A DNA stretch of 64,000 bases from an uncultured Atopostipes sp. (GCA_910588235.1 CAJUOQ010000001.1:1-64000); one strand, 5' to 3'; shown: positions 36,750-46,630, counted from the stretch's first letter. Notes: generated by a model from the letters alone, not told the origin. Numbers and translations are program-made.

Positions 36750-37517
36750 TTAAATATATTTGTTGACTGGTGAAAAAGTTCGTCGATGAATAGGCGTCGC
36801 TCCATATTCTTCGAGCCCTTCAAGATGCGCTTTCGTACCGTAACCGACATTGCTTAAAAATTCGTATCCCGGATACTTTTTATCATACTCTGCCATCAAA
36901 CGGTCGCGCGTGACTTTTGCGATAATACTTGCAGCGGCAATACTATTACTATTCATATCCCCTTTAATCACCGCTTGTTGTGGGATTTCAGTAGGCAAAG
37001 TCATCGCGTCCACCAATAAATAATCAGGGGCCGTGGATAAATCACTAACCGCTTTTAGCATTGCTAATTTCGTCGCTTCTAAGATATTCACGCGATCAAT
37101 ATTCTCAGCTGAGATGATTCCTAGGCCGATTCCTTTTGCCTTTTCTTGAATTTCTTGAAACAGCTCATTGCGTTTTGTGGCCGACAATTTCTTTGAATCA
37201 TCTAAACCTAAAATAGGCTCAGCAGTATCTAAGATAACTGCTGCCGCCACCACTGGACCAGCCAGCGGTCCTCTACCTACTTCATCAATGCCCGCAATCG
37301 CTTCATAGCCAGCAGCATGCCCTTGGTTTTCATACTGGTTCATCGTTATAAAGCGTGTTTCTAATGCTTCTATTGCTTTTTGCTTTTTCTGCCATTTTTT
37401 AAGGGCCACTTGAACACCTTTACGTTCATCTGCTTGTAATTCTGATAAAAAAGGATCTTTTTCATCCGTAATCAATGCCAGTTTTTCTTTAATCTCTTTA
37501 ATTGTTTGTTTCTTCAT
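36750..37517 (-). CDS. rnhB: Ribonuclease HII
   Basis: Removes RNA from RNA-DNA hybrids and single ribonucleotides in DNA. 255 aa. The acidic active site begins in IAGIDEVGRGPLAGPVVAAAV and continues with LGLDDSKKLS and YLLVDAMTLP. A Lys/Glu-rich N-terminal extension of about 70 residues is typical of Gram-positive RnhB. Its start lies inside the 3' end of rbgA (20-bp overlap), so the two are translationally coupled, as in Bacillus. Confidence 0.95.
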   Translation of the reverse strand: MKKQTIKEIKEKLALITDEKDPFLSELQADERKGVQVALKKWQKKQKAIEALETRFITMNQYENQGHAAGYEAIAGIDEVGRGPLAGPVVAAAVILDTAEPILGLDDSKKLSATKRNELFQEIQEKAKGIGLGIISAENIDRVNILEATKLAMLKAVSDLSTAPDYLLVDAMTLPTEIPQQAVIKGDMNSNSIAAASIIAKVTRDRLMAEYDKKYPGYEFLSNVGYGTKAHLEGLEEYGATPIHRRTFSPVNKYI

Positions 37518-38373
37518 TTTCTAAGCTCAATTCTTTTGGAGTTTCGAAAGAAAGACGTCCTAGCTTTCCATCTCTTATTTCATTCAATAACATTTCAGAC
37601 CCACGTTCATAATCATCGAAAAATCCACGCTTTTCAGTAATGAGTAAGATGAGGTCTGGGGCTGTGAGTTCTTCTTCTAATTCCTTATCAAAATGATAAC
37701 GAGTTGCAAGAGCTCCAGGATAATTTTTCGTTAAATAATTAATCGCATAAATAGCAATGTCATCCACATAATACAAGGTATGCTTAATGGCGCCCGTTAG
37801 AGCTAATTTTTCTCCTTGTTCATGACCTTCAAATTTCGGCCATAAAATACCCGGCATATCGAGTAACTCTAATTGTTTTTTATATTTCACCCATTGTTGT
37901 GCTTTGGTTACGCCTGGTCGATCGCCTGTTTGTGTCACGTTTTTGCCTGCAAAGCGATTAATTAAAGTAGATTTTCCCACATTCGGAATTCCTACAGTTA
38001 CTCCTCGGATGGCTCGAGGCTTCAATCCCTTTGCTTCCCTTTTGGCAGAATCATCTTCTAGCACATTCTTGGCCGCATCAATTATTTTTTGAATCCCTTT
38101 TGCGGACTTTCCATTGAATGCAACAGCTTCAATATTCTGACTTTGATAATATTTTAACCACTGATCGGTAATCCCAGGATTCGCTAAGTCTGCTTTCATT
38201 AAGACTAAAACATGGGGTTTATTTTGGATAATTTCAGAAACATCTGGGTTTCTCGATGCATTTGGAATCCGCGCATCGACGAGTTCAAAAACAACATCAA
38301 CTAATGGTAACTTTTCTGTCAATTCTCGTTTAGCTTTTGCCATATGGCCTGGATACCATTGTATATTTGCCAT
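37498..38373 (-). CDS. rbgA: Ribosome biogenesis GTPase RbgA (YlqF)
   Basis: Circularly permuted GTPase for late 50S subunit assembly. 291 aa. The permuted order shows G4 (LMKADL) before G1 (GIPNVGKSTLINRF) and G3 (LLDMPGILWP). The family N-terminus MANIQWYPGHMAKAKRE is complete. Start ATG after AGAGGTG. Cotranscribed with rnhB, and probably with lepB 80 bp upstream, although a hairpin lies in between. Confidence 0.96.
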   Translation of the reverse strand: MANIQWYPGHMAKAKRELTEKLPLVDVVFELVDARIPNASRNPDVSEIIQNKPHVLVLMKADLANPGITDQWLKYYQSQNIEAVAFNGKSAKGIQKIIDAAKNVLEDDSAKREAKGLKPRAIRGVTVGIPNVGKSTLINRFAGKNVTQTGDRPGVTKAQQWVKYKKQLELLDMPGILWPKFEGHEQGEKLALTGAIKHTLYYVDDIAIYAINYLTKNYPGALATRYHFDKELEEELTAPDLILLITEKRGFFDDYERGSEMLLNEIRDGKLGRLSFETPKELSLENEETNN

Positions 38374-38398
38374 AATAACACCTCTTAATCATAAAATT

Positions 38399-38428
38399 AC
38401 CGTGCCAGTATGAATCAACTAGCACGGT
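38399..38428. terminator. Hairpin between lepB and rbgA
   Basis: ACCGTGC (38399-38405) and GCACGGT (38422-38428) are complementary. On the minus strand only a weak AATTTTA follows, so it may be a partial terminator or attenuator within the lepB-rbgA-rnhB unit. Confidence 0.4.
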
Positions 38429-38453
38429 TTTATTTAAATTTATTTTTAAATCA

Positions 38454-39074
38454 CTACTCGACAAAACCGAACTTTTTAAAAGGCCAGTAACGCAATGACA
38501 CTTTTCCAAGTAGAGATTCTTCTTCAACAAAACCAAAACTACGACTATCTCTTGAATTTAATCGATTATCTCCGAGTACAAAATATTCACCTTCTGGAAC
38601 CTCTTCTTCTCCTAAAAGCGTTAATAAAGAGAAATCACCAGAAGAGAAATAAGAAACTTCATCGGACGGGTCTGCGGGTAGAAATTCTTGATCAACCGGT
38701 TCACCATTTAAGTATAAGACATCTTCTTCATACTCAACGGTATCTCCAGGCATACCAATCACACGCTTGATATATTGGGTGTCTTCCTCATCTGGCGGTG
38801 GAAAAACAACGATATCAAAACGTTCAATATCAGAAAATTTATTTAAAAGTAAATAATCACCATCTGATAGTGTTGGTTCCATGGAATCCCCATCCACCAT
38901 AACTGGCGCAAAGAAAAAGTGATGAACGACAAAAAATATCAAAGATAAGACCACAATATATTTTATGGTCGAAATTAACTCTTGAAAAAAAGTTCCTTCA
39001 TTTTGTTTATTATTATTTTTTTTTGGTGCATGCTTTTCACTACGTGGTGGAAAGTTTGATTCATAATCTCCCAT
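38454..39074 (-). CDS. lepB: Signal peptidase I
   Basis: Membrane serine peptidase that removes signal peptides from exported proteins. 206 aa. One membrane segment (about 37-54) follows a charged N-terminus. The catalytic serine S64 is in DGDSMEPTL, the lysine K103 in YIKRVIGMPGD, and box E is in GDNRLNSRDSRSFG. The ATG at 39074 follows a GGAG site; an in-frame TTG 15 nt further upstream overlaps it. The extracytoplasmic domain is rich in Asp and Glu. Confidence 0.95.
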   Translation of the reverse strand: MGDYESNFPPRSEKHAPKKNNNKQNEGTFFQELISTIKYIVVLSLIFFVVHHFFFAPVMVDGDSMEPTLSDGDYLLLNKFSDIERFDIVVFPPPDEEDTQYIKRVIGMPGDTVEYEEDVLYLNGEPVDQEFLPADPSDEVSYFSSGDFSLLTLLGEEEVPEGEYFVLGDNRLNSRDSRSFGFVEEESLLGKVSLRYWPFKKFGFVE

Positions 39075-39180
39075 TATACCCGTCTCCAATAACTATAATT
39101 TCATTTCTACATTCCTATAATAACATAACTCGCTTGAAAATACATTTTTGAAGAATGAAAGACACAAATACTTTACCTCA

Positions 39181-39222
39181 AAGAAAATCAGAGCTTTACT
39201 TCAGTTAAAAGTAAAACTCTGG
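39181..39222 (-). terminator. Terminator behind ctpA
   Basis: CAGAGCTTTACTT (39189-39201) pairs with AAGTAAAACTCTG (39209-39221) with one wobble; T-rich tail on the minus strand. Confidence 0.75.
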
Positions 39223-39233
39223 TTTTTAATCAT

Positions 39234-40724
39234 TTATTCTTGCAACGCTTCAACAGCTGCTTCGTATTGTGTGTCGTTTTCTTCTATTTTTGTTCGTAAA
39301 GCCTCTGTCAATAAGCGGGCGGTTTCTCCTGTCACGACCCCATCGACTGGTAAATCATTTTCAGTTTGGAAATTTTCCACTGCTTCAACCACTGTTTCGT
39401 CAAATGTTTCATTGTTAGAAACTTCATAGTCTAAAGCAGAAAGTACATTCTTCAAGTTTTTCACTTCTGCTGAAGTTTGCCCTTCTTCATAAGTTGCACT
39501 AGAGTTAACAATAAATAAAGTAGCATAATCAGGTAGCGAGACCTCAACATCGGGCTCAATACCTTCTTCATTAATCCATTCGCCATCTGCTGTTAACCAT
39601 TTTCCACTCGTGAATTTGACTTCATCTTCTTCGCCGAGTTCAACAACGCTCTGAACGGTTCCTTTACCGAAAGTAGTATCGCCATAGATAGGAATACCGG
39701 CTGAACGCATCGCACCTGCGAGGATTTCAGAAGCACTCGCGCTTCCCTCATCGACAAGTAAAACAGCCTCGCCATCGTATTTAAATTCGCCGTACTCTTC
39801 TGATGCATTATAAACAGTCGGTTCTTCATCTTCTCTATATTCTGTCATCATTAAAGGTTCGCCATTTGGCACAAAAATATTCGAAATTTGTAAAGCTGTT
39901 GTCAATAAACCACCGGGGTTTCCACGAACATCGAAAACAATTTTTTCAACCCCTTGGTCTTCTAACTCCTGAATAGCCGTGGTTGTTTCTTCGTAAGTTG
40001 GCATATTAAAATTGACAATATTCACATAACCAATCGAGTCATCTTCTTCGTCAACTTCGTAAAAAACTGTTTCCAAAGGAATCGTTGCGCGTACAAGAGA
40101 CACTGTAAATTGTTCTTCGCCACGTCGAATCAACAGCTCTACACTACTATCTTCAGGTCCTCGAATTAATTCAACTGCCTCATTAAGTGGGAGATCAGCA
40201 ACGGATTCACCAGCGACTTCCAAGATTAAATCGTTAGGTTGTAAACCAGCTTCTTCTGCGGGTGAATTGGCGATTGGCGAAATGATTCGCACATAATCTC
40301 CATCTTTCATTACTTCAGCGCCGATCCCTTCGAAAGACCCTGAAACGTCCTCTTCAAAACTAGAGCTTTCCACTTGGTCCATATATTCAGTATAAGGATC
40401 GCCAACAGCTGCTGCCATGCCGTCTAGAGCACCCTCCACTAAAACTTCTGAATCCACTTCTTCATAATAATTCGTTTTTAATATCGTATAGAGTTTATTG
40501 ATCGGCGATAGTTCCTCTTGTTCCCCAAAGAGCAATTGCGTATCCAATTCCGTTTCAGTCGCTTCTTCAGGTGTTGCCGCCTCTTCATTGCTCTGCTCAC
40601 CTGAAACAAAGTAATTAACAGAAATTGTTCCAATGACCCCAATCAATAATGCTACAATAATCGAAAGAATGTAACGATTTCTACTGACGGTTCGTTTGTC
40701 GTTCTGTTTTCCATTTTCATTCAT
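39234..40724 (-). CDS. ctpA: Carboxyl-terminal processing protease (S41 family)
   Basis: Membrane-anchored serine protease acting outside the cell on protein C-termini. About 496 aa: one N-terminal membrane helix (18-40), an acidic linker, a PDZ domain (about 125-215), the S41 catalytic domain with GSASASEILAGAM (Ser near 330) and FGKGTVQ (Lys 354), and a C-terminal peptidoglycan-binding domain (about 415-480, AVENFQTENDLPVDGVV). ATG at 40724 chosen for its nine-nt spacing from AAAGGAG. Similar to CtpB and CtpA of Bacillus. Confidence 0.94.
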   Translation of the reverse strand: MNENGKQNDKRTVSRNRYILSIIVALLIGVIGTISVNYFVSGEQSNEEAATPEEATETELDTQLLFGEQEELSPINKLYTILKTNYYEEVDSEVLVEGALDGMAAAVGDPYTEYMDQVESSSFEEDVSGSFEGIGAEVMKDGDYVRIISPIANSPAEEAGLQPNDLILEVAGESVADLPLNEAVELIRGPEDSSVELLIRRGEEQFTVSLVRATIPLETVFYEVDEEDDSIGYVNIVNFNMPTYEETTTAIQELEDQGVEKIVFDVRGNPGGLLTTALQISNIFVPNGEPLMMTEYREDEEPTVYNASEEYGEFKYDGEAVLLVDEGSASASEILAGAMRSAGIPIYGDTTFGKGTVQSVVELGEEDEVKFTSGKWLTADGEWINEEGIEPDVEVSLPDYATLFIVNSSATYEEGQTSAEVKNLKNVLSALDYEVSNNETFDETVVEAVENFQTENDLPVDGVVTGETARLLTEALRTKIEENDTQYEAAVEALQE

Positions 40725-40756
40725 ACGCAATAACTCCTTTAAATTTCAGTTTCTGT

Positions 40757-41467
40757 TTATTGATGTTCAATAGCTGTTTCAAGGGCAATGATCATCATAT
40801 CATCAAATGTACGTTCACGTTCCTCAGCCGTTGTTTCTTCTCCCGTTAAAATATGGTCACTAATTGTAAGAATAGCTAAGGCTTTCTTTTGGTATTTAGC
40901 AGCTAAGGTGTATAAAGCAGCAGCTTCCATTTCTGTTGCTAATACGCCATAGTCGGCCAGTTTATTTTTATCCAATTCTTCATTGTAGAAACGATCAGCA
41001 GTCAAAACGTTCCCTGCACGAACATTATAACCATTTTCAATCCCTTTTTCATACGCTGTTTTTAATAGACCAAAATCAGCAAGCGGAGCAAAATCAACTT
41101 GATTATTAAATGTTTGACGATTGATTCCCGAGTCCGTTGTTGCTCCTTGAGCTAGCACCACATCGCGTACTTCAACATCTTTTTGTAGGGCACCCGCTGA
41201 ACCCACGCGCATTAAAATTTCACAACCGTATTCATTAATTAATTCTTCAACATAAATACTGATTGAAGGCACACCCATCCCTGTCCCTTGCACTGAGATT
41301 GGCACTCCTTTATATGTACCTGTAAAACCAAAAGCATTACGTACAGTATTATATTGTTTGACATCCTCTAAGAATGTTTCCGCAATGTATTTTGCACGTA
41401 ATGGATCTCCTGGAAGTAAAACAATTTTTGCGATGTCGCCTTTCTCTGCTCCAATATGTGTACTCAT
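40757..41467 (-). CDS. deoD: Purine nucleoside phosphorylase (DeoD type)
   Basis: Hexameric enzyme that splits purine nucleosides with phosphate for salvage. 236 aa. Conserved stretches are GDPLRAKYIAETFL (phosphate site), LMRVGSAGALQ, ATEMEAAALY (ribose and base site) and ISDHILTGEETTAEER with the catalytic aspartate. Start ATG with AGAGGAG. Sits between ctpA and yozE on the same strand with a gap of about 30 bp each side, so probably part of a longer transcript. Confidence 0.96.
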   Translation of the reverse strand: MSTHIGAEKGDIAKIVLLPGDPLRAKYIAETFLEDVKQYNTVRNAFGFTGTYKGVPISVQGTGMGVPSISIYVEELINEYGCEILMRVGSAGALQKDVEVRDVVLAQGATTDSGINRQTFNNQVDFAPLADFGLLKTAYEKGIENGYNVRAGNVLTADRFYNEELDKNKLADYGVLATEMEAAALYTLAAKYQKKALAILTISDHILTGEETTAEERERTFDDMMIIALETAIEHQ

Positions 41468-41497
41468 AAATAAATGCTCCTCTTTTTTTATTTTTAG

Positions 41498-41725
41498 TTA
41501 TTTTTCACTATGATTGACAATATATCGCTCCCACGCCTCATCAAAAATTGTCATGGAAGGTAAATAATCACCATTCAGTTCTAAATGTGTACTGACTTCA
41601 TCGTAATCTTCTGACTGCTTAGGAAAAATTCGATCATTAAAAGCCGCATTAGCAAATAATGTAATCTCATCTTTTTTATAGGGATCTCTTTCAGTCATTA
41701 GATATTGATAAAAGCTCATCTCCAT
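41498..41725 (-). CDS. YozE-family small protein (SAM-like fold)
   Basis: About 75 aa, of the YozE/UPF0346 family found in Firmicutes. Conserved features are the SFYQYLMTERDP start and the LELNGDYLPSMTIFDEAWERY segment. Structure in Bacillus is a small helical SAM-like domain; the role is unknown. Start uncertain among GTG 41731, ATG 41725 and ATG 41719. 41725 has the best spacing from AGGTAGGTG. Confidence 0.85.
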   Translation of the reverse strand: MEMSFYQYLMTERDPYKKDEITLFANAAFNDRIFPKQSEDYDEVSTHLELNGDYLPSMTIFDEAWERYIVNHSEK

Positions 41726-41793
41726 TTCCACACACCTACCTCTATGTATTTTATTTATCCTATCATTTATTGAGAAAGTGTAAACTGCTCCTT

Positions 41794-42300
41794 TTAAAGA
41801 TTTTTAGCAGCCCACTCTGCTCGTTCTTCTTTTTCTTGTTGATAGCGTGCTTGATTCTTTTTATGAAAATCTTGATGTTCATCTTCTGCACGATAAAATG
41901 TAGGCGCCTTTTCAATGGTGACAACAATAGGCTCTTTATATATTTCGCTGGCTGCTAATTGTGCTTTTGATTTTTCAGCAATCTCTCTTTGTTCATCAGA
42001 ATAATAATAAATCACAGGACGATAACTATCGCCTCGATCCATGAACTGTCCACTCGCATCGGTTGGGTCCGTGACTTCCCAATAAATACTGACTAATTTT
42101 TCAAAACTCATCATTTCTGGATCAAATGTAATTTGAACCACTTCCGTATGGCCCGTCGTCTGGCTTTTTACTTGTTCATAAGTTGGATTTTCTACATGGC
42201 CGCCAGCGTAACCAGAAATGACCGTTTCGATTCCTGGTTGTGAATCAAATGGCTCAATCATGCACCAAAAACAACCTCCTGCAAATAAAGCTTTTTCCAT
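41794..42300 (-). CDS. msrA: Peptide methionine (S)-S-oxide reductase
   Basis: Repairs oxidised methionine with thioredoxin. 168 aa. The catalytic cysteine is C10 in FAGGCFWCMIEPFD, and the family's GYAGGHVENPTYEQV and TDPTDASGQFMDRGDSYR are present. No MsrB domain is fused and no msrB is adjacent. Start ATG with AAAGGAG. Same strand as ypmS and dfrA with short gaps. Confidence 0.96.
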   Translation of the reverse strand: MEKALFAGGCFWCMIEPFDSQPGIETVISGYAGGHVENPTYEQVKSQTTGHTEVVQITFDPEMMSFEKLVSIYWEVTDPTDASGQFMDRGDSYRPVIYYYSDEQREIAEKSKAQLAASEIYKEPIVVTIEKAPTFYRAEDEHQDFHKKNQARYQQEKEERAEWAAKNL

Positions 42301-42325
42301 ATGATTACTCCTTTCTCGTTTTTAT

Positions 42326-42994
42326 TTATTCATTGTGCGACTCCTTTTGGATTTGATCGGTTATTATACGTTTATTGACATGTAATTTCAACTCGATTTC
42401 ATCAGCTTCTAAGTCAATTTTTATCATTTCAACCCCAAATTCATTAGTAGCCGACAGCTTATTTAGATTGATTGTAATCCTTTGTTGCTCACTGTCAATC
42501 GCAATAAAATCAGGGACGGACATTTGTCGAGCCATTAAGCTCATGACGCTACTTACAGGGAGTGAAAAGTTGCCCACTTCCACTTCTTCTCCACGTAATT
42601 GAATATTCCCGTTTTCTGTAACATAAGGTTCTAAATACAATGAAAAAGGGACATCAAACGTTAGAATTTCAATTTGTCCATGAACTTCTAATTGTTCCGT
42701 TAAAGCAATCGTATAATTTTCAAAATCAGCGCCCATCTCCGCCTCTAAATACGTATTGATTATTTGTTCCATCTCTTTTTTATCTAAACGCGTCAGCAAT
42801 TCAATCTCTTCTTCTTCGGAAGTTGTGAATGCCATAGTGTTCGGTTCATTAACCATCGCTGGACGAGTGTTGATTCCTAAGTATATAAAGAAGCCTAGCA
42901 AAAAAGCCACTAAAAAGATAAAAGCCCATTTCCAGCCATTTATTGGGGACCGATTATTTTTTCGAGAATAAGATCTTGTTTTATTGTCGTCCAT
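42326..42994 (-). CDS. YpmS-like (DUF2140) membrane-anchored protein
   Basis: 222-aa protein with a basic cytoplasmic N-terminus, one membrane helix (about 23-43) and an extracellular beta-rich domain. Similar to Bacillus YpmS, whose function is not established. It lies between thyA-dfrA and msrA, as ypmS does in Bacillus and relatives, and that order supports the naming. Start ATG after TTGGAG. No catalytic motif visible. Confidence 0.75.
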   Translation of the reverse strand: MDDNKTRSYSRKNNRSPINGWKWAFIFLVAFLLGFFIYLGINTRPAMVNEPNTMAFTTSEEEEIELLTRLDKKEMEQIINTYLEAEMGADFENYTIALTEQLEVHGQIEILTFDVPFSLYLEPYVTENGNIQLRGEEVEVGNFSLPVSSVMSLMARQMSVPDFIAIDSEQQRITINLNKLSATNEFGVEMIKIDLEADEIELKLHVNKRIITDQIQKESHNE

Positions 42995-43023
42995 AGCATC
43001 AACTCCAAGAATATAATTAAAGA

Positions 43024-43587
43024 TTAAAAGGGATGGGCAAGTTTTTTACGTTCATAGACATAAAAATGATGCGGATAAATATTCTCTTCGTCTGTTTCAC
43101 CTATTCTTGATTGAAACACACGGAAGTGTTTATAATCTATTTGAGGCATATGAGTATCGCCTTCAAATTCATCATAAACAATTGTACGATATAAAAGATT
43201 CACTTCATCCATAAACATTTCGAATAAAGAAACGCCTCCGATAATATGAATCGGCTTTTTAATGTCTTTGACGGCTTCCATAATCTCTTCTTTCGTATGG
43301 CAGACGATCGCTCCCTCTGCTTCATAGTTCTCATCTCTTGTTAAGATAATATTCACACGATTTTTTAAAGGGGGATTTGGAATGCTTTCATAGGTTTTTC
43401 TCCCCATCACCACAACATCGCCTGTAGTGACTTCGACAAAATATTTCATTTCATTCGGTAACGACCACGGCAAGCGGCCTTCTTTTCCAATTAAGCCATT
43501 TTGGTCTTCCGCCCATACAAAAGTAAAGTATGGAGGAACTAATTCTTCAGATTTTCTGTTTTCTATATTTTTTTCATCCATTGACAT
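43024..43587 (-). CDS. dfrA: Dihydrofolate reductase
   Basis: NADPH enzyme that makes tetrahydrofolate. About 187 aa, slightly longer than usual because of a charged N-terminal extension of about 20 residues before FTFVWAEDQNGLIGKEGRLPW. The NADPH motif VVVMGRKTYESIP and IIGGVSLFEMF are present. Several ATGs are possible (43590, 43587, 43581) behind AAAGGAG. Placed directly after thyA, the standard pair, since ThyA consumes methylene-tetrahydrofolate and leaves dihydrofolate. Confidence 0.94.
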   Translation of the reverse strand: MSMDEKNIENRKSEELVPPYFTFVWAEDQNGLIGKEGRLPWSLPNEMKYFVEVTTGDVVVMGRKTYESIPNPPLKNRVNIILTRDENYEAEGAIVCHTKEEIMEAVKDIKKPIHIIGGVSLFEMFMDEVNLLYRTIVYDEFEGDTHMPQIDYKHFRVFQSRIGETDEENIYPHHFYVYERKKLAHPF

Positions 43588-43602
43588 CATAACTCCTTTG
43601 TT

Positions 43603-44547
43603 TTAAACAGCTATTGGCGCTCGGATTCCTTTATGTGGTTTATAATCAACCACTTCAATATCTTCCACATCAAAATCAAAAATACTCTCTTTTGTCTCAT
43701 TTAAGACAAGCTCCGGTAGAGCTCTTGGTTCTCTTGCAAGTTGTTTTTGAATTTGGTCAAAGTGATTTAAATACAAATGCGCATCGCCAAATGTATGAAC
43801 AAATTCGCCCACTTCAAGGCCTGTTTCACGCGCAATTAGATGCGTAAGTAAAGCATAACTTGCAATATTAAAAGGGACCCCTAGAAAAACATCGGCACTT
43901 CTTTGGTATAACTGGCAACTTAATTTCCCATCAGCCACATAAAATTGAAAAAGTGTATGGCAAGGGGGTAAAGCCATCTCTTCAATTTCATCTGGATTCC
44001 AAGCGGAGACAATATGCCGTCTCGAGTCTGGATTATTTTTAATCGATTCAATGACATTTTTAATTTGATCAATAGGAGCTTCAGTTGCGGAGGGCCATGA
44101 ACGCCATTGAGCCCCATAGACATTGCCTAAGCTTCCATATTTCTCTGCAAACTCTTCATCTTTTAAGATACGCTCTGTAAATTTCTTCATTTTTTCTTCG
44201 TAGACTTCCTTAAAGTCTTCATCTTCCTGCGCCCGCAAACCAAAATTAGTCATATCCAGCCCTGTATAATCTTCGCTTTCAACATAACGCTCAAACGCCC
44301 ATTCGTCCCAAATATGGTTATTATGTTCAAGCAAGTAACGAATATTCGTATCTCCTTTTAAAAACCATAATAACTCAGACTTGATCAGTCGAAAAGCGAC
44401 TCGTTTGGTCGTCAAGAGAGGAAAACCTTTTTGTAAATCAAAGCGCATTTGGTGTCCAAAAATGGATTTCGTCCCCACACCTGTCCGATCCTCTTTGATC
44501 ACACCTTCGTCTAATATTTTCTGTGCTAATTCTAAATATTGTTCCAT
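43603..44547 (-). CDS. thyA: Thymidylate synthase
   Basis: Makes dTMP from dUMP with methylene-tetrahydrofolate. 314 aa, in the longer class typical of Lactobacillus and Enterococcus with a 50-residue insert around 85-140. The nucleophile is C196 in ALPPCHTLFQF, with QLYQRSADVFLGVPFNIASYA binding dUMP. The second ATG (44547) is used as it lies seven nt after GGAGGG; the first at 44553 is too close. Operon thyA-dfrA. Confidence 0.97.
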   Translation of the reverse strand: MEQYLELAQKILDEGVIKEDRTGVGTKSIFGHQMRFDLQKGFPLLTTKRVAFRLIKSELLWFLKGDTNIRYLLEHNNHIWDEWAFERYVESEDYTGLDMTNFGLRAQEDEDFKEVYEEKMKKFTERILKDEEFAEKYGSLGNVYGAQWRSWPSATEAPIDQIKNVIESIKNNPDSRRHIVSAWNPDEIEEMALPPCHTLFQFYVADGKLSCQLYQRSADVFLGVPFNIASYALLTHLIARETGLEVGEFVHTFGDAHLYLNHFDQIQKQLAREPRALPELVLNETKESIFDFDVEDIEVVDYKPHKGIRAPIAV

Positions 44548-44579
44548 CGCCATTCCCTCCGCTAAATCTTTCTTTTATA

Positions 44580-46481
44580 TTAATCGATATATTGACTTAA
44601 ATATTCCCAACGGTCATATTTTTCTTCAAGTTTTTCTTGTAAAGAGCTTTTTTCTTTAAATAATTCTTCTATTTTTTCATAATCACTCCCGGCCCTCCCC
44701 ATTTCTTCATCGATTTCTTCCACTTGAAGTTCCAATTCCATAATCTCATCTTCAATCGTGGTCCATTCTTTTTCTTCCATATAAGTGAGCTTTGTTTTTT
44801 CTTGTGATTTTTGTTTACGGTTTTGCGCGGGTTGTGTCGTTTTATTTTTGGAAGCAGCCGCTCTTTTCGCTGCACGTTCTTTTTCTTGTGCCTCTTCAAA
44901 ATATTCTTCCGCTGTGCCAAAGAACTCGCTAATTTGTCCTTGTCCTTCAAATACAAGTAATTTATCCGTTACTTTATCTAAGAAGTAACGATCGTGAGAG
45001 ACAGTCATAACGGCTCCTGGAAAGCTTTCAATATAGTCTTCTAACACGTTTAAAGTATCAATATCTAAATTGTTTGTCGGCTCATCTAAAAGTAAAACAT
45101 TCGGTCTTTCCATCAATAAACGCACCAAGTATAAACGGCGTTTTTCTCCACCAGATAAAGAACGTATCAAAGTGCCGTGTTGAGATCTAGGGAACATAAA
45201 CTGTTCAAGTAGTTGCGAGATATTGATGGCTGTCCCATCTCTACGCTGAACTTCTTCAGCAATTTCTTGTAGATAGTTGATCACTCGTTTATCTCCCGGA
45301 ACATCAATGTTATTTTGTTGGAAATAACCGATCCTGACGGTTTCACCTACAATTAAAGTTCCTGCATCCAATTCTTTTTTACCAGTTAACAAATCTAAAA
45401 AAGTTGATTTACCGGAGCCATTTACCCCCGTAATCCCAATGCGGTCATGGGTTTGCACGATATAATCAAAATGATCTAAAATGACTTTACCATCAATCTG
45501 ATAATCCGCTTCTTTTAATTCAAAAACTTGCTTTCCTAAACGAGAAGAAGCTAAATCCATTTCTAAATGAAACGATTCAGAGGTTTGATGTGTTTGTTCT
45601 TTTAAGTCTTCGAAACGCTCCATCCGTGCTTTCTGTTTCGTTCCTCGTCCTTGAACCCCTTCACGCATCCAAGCCAGTTCTTGTTTATATAATTGCTTCG
45701 CTTTTCGTTGGGCAGATGCTTGTTGCTCTTCTCTCTCTGCTTTTTCTTCTACATAAGCTTGATAATTTCCTGGATACTCTTCTAGCTTTCCATTCGTTAA
45801 TTCAATAATTTTATCGACAATTCGATCTAAGAAGTACCGGTCATGAGTAACGACCATTAAAGCTCCTTTATAATTTTTTAAATAGTTCTCGAGCCAAGTG
45901 ATCATTTCAAAGTCTAAGTGGTTAGTCGGCTCATCTAAGATCAGTAAGTCAGGCGTTTGAATCAACACTTGTGCTAAAGCGACGCGTTTTTGCTGGCCGC
46001 CGGACATGGTGCCAATTTTTATGTTCATGTCGCGGATACCTAAAATAGATAAGATTCTCTTCGCACTGGAATCGGCGTTCCAAGCATCGTTTGTATCCAT
46101 TGCTTGTTGTGCTTTTGTAAATTGTTTTTGAACTTTTTCATCATCTGGATGTTCGGTTAATTGAAGCATCGCTTCTTCATAAACTCGAACCGCCTGCATA
46201 ATAGGCGTATTGCCAGAAAAGACGGTCTCTAAAACTGTCGCCTCTGGATCTAAATCAGGCTCTTGGCTTAAGAAACCAATTTGATAGTCCCCTGGTTTTG
46301 TAAGGGTGCCACTATCTGGCTCTAGTGCTCCTGCAAGCACTCTTAAAAAGGTCGATTTTCCGTTCCCATTGCGCCCAATGAGCCCTACTTTTTCTTCATT
46401 TATAATTGAAAAATTAACTTGATCAAATAATACTTTCGTTCCAGTTCTTTGGGATAGATTTTCAATCTTTAATTCTTTCAA
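44580..46481 (-). CDS. ABC-F protein, Uup-like, with C-terminal coiled coil
   Basis: Soluble tandem ATPase of the ABC-F family that binds ribosomes. 633 aa. Two nucleotide domains with GRNGNGKST and GVNGSGKST, signatures MSGGQQKR and LSGGEKRR, and Walker B LLILDEPTNHLD and LLLDEPTNNLD. A charged linker (about 240-310) joins them, and the last 75 residues form a coiled coil as in Uup/YfmR. TTG start. A housekeeping translation factor is more likely than antibiotic resistance, given the coiled coil and core-genome place. Confidence 0.9.
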   Translation of the reverse strand: MKELKIENLSQRTGTKVLFDQVNFSIINEEKVGLIGRNGNGKSTFLRVLAGALEPDSGTLTKPGDYQIGFLSQEPDLDPEATVLETVFSGNTPIMQAVRVYEEAMLQLTEHPDDEKVQKQFTKAQQAMDTNDAWNADSSAKRILSILGIRDMNIKIGTMSGGQQKRVALAQVLIQTPDLLILDEPTNHLDFEMITWLENYLKNYKGALMVVTHDRYFLDRIVDKIIELTNGKLEEYPGNYQAYVEEKAEREEQQASAQRKAKQLYKQELAWMREGVQGRGTKQKARMERFEDLKEQTHQTSESFHLEMDLASSRLGKQVFELKEADYQIDGKVILDHFDYIVQTHDRIGITGVNGSGKSTFLDLLTGKKELDAGTLIVGETVRIGYFQQNNIDVPGDKRVINYLQEIAEEVQRRDGTAINISQLLEQFMFPRSQHGTLIRSLSGGEKRRLYLVRLLMERPNVLLLDEPTNNLDIDTLNVLEDYIESFPGAVMTVSHDRYFLDKVTDKLLVFEGQGQISEFFGTAEEYFEEAQEKERAAKRAAASKNKTTQPAQNRKQKSQEKTKLTYMEEKEWTTIEDEIMELELQVEEIDEEMGRAGSDYEKIEELFKEKSSLQEKLEEKYDRWEYLSQYID

Positions 46482-46630
46482 AAAACGTCATCCCTTCTTT
46501 AATAAATAACTATTTATTATCTCATGATATCCTATCCATTTTAACATAACCAACCTACATTTTACATATTTTCTATTGAAAGGATCATTTAAAATCGTCG
46601 AAATAACTCTTTATGTATTAGGTTTACAAA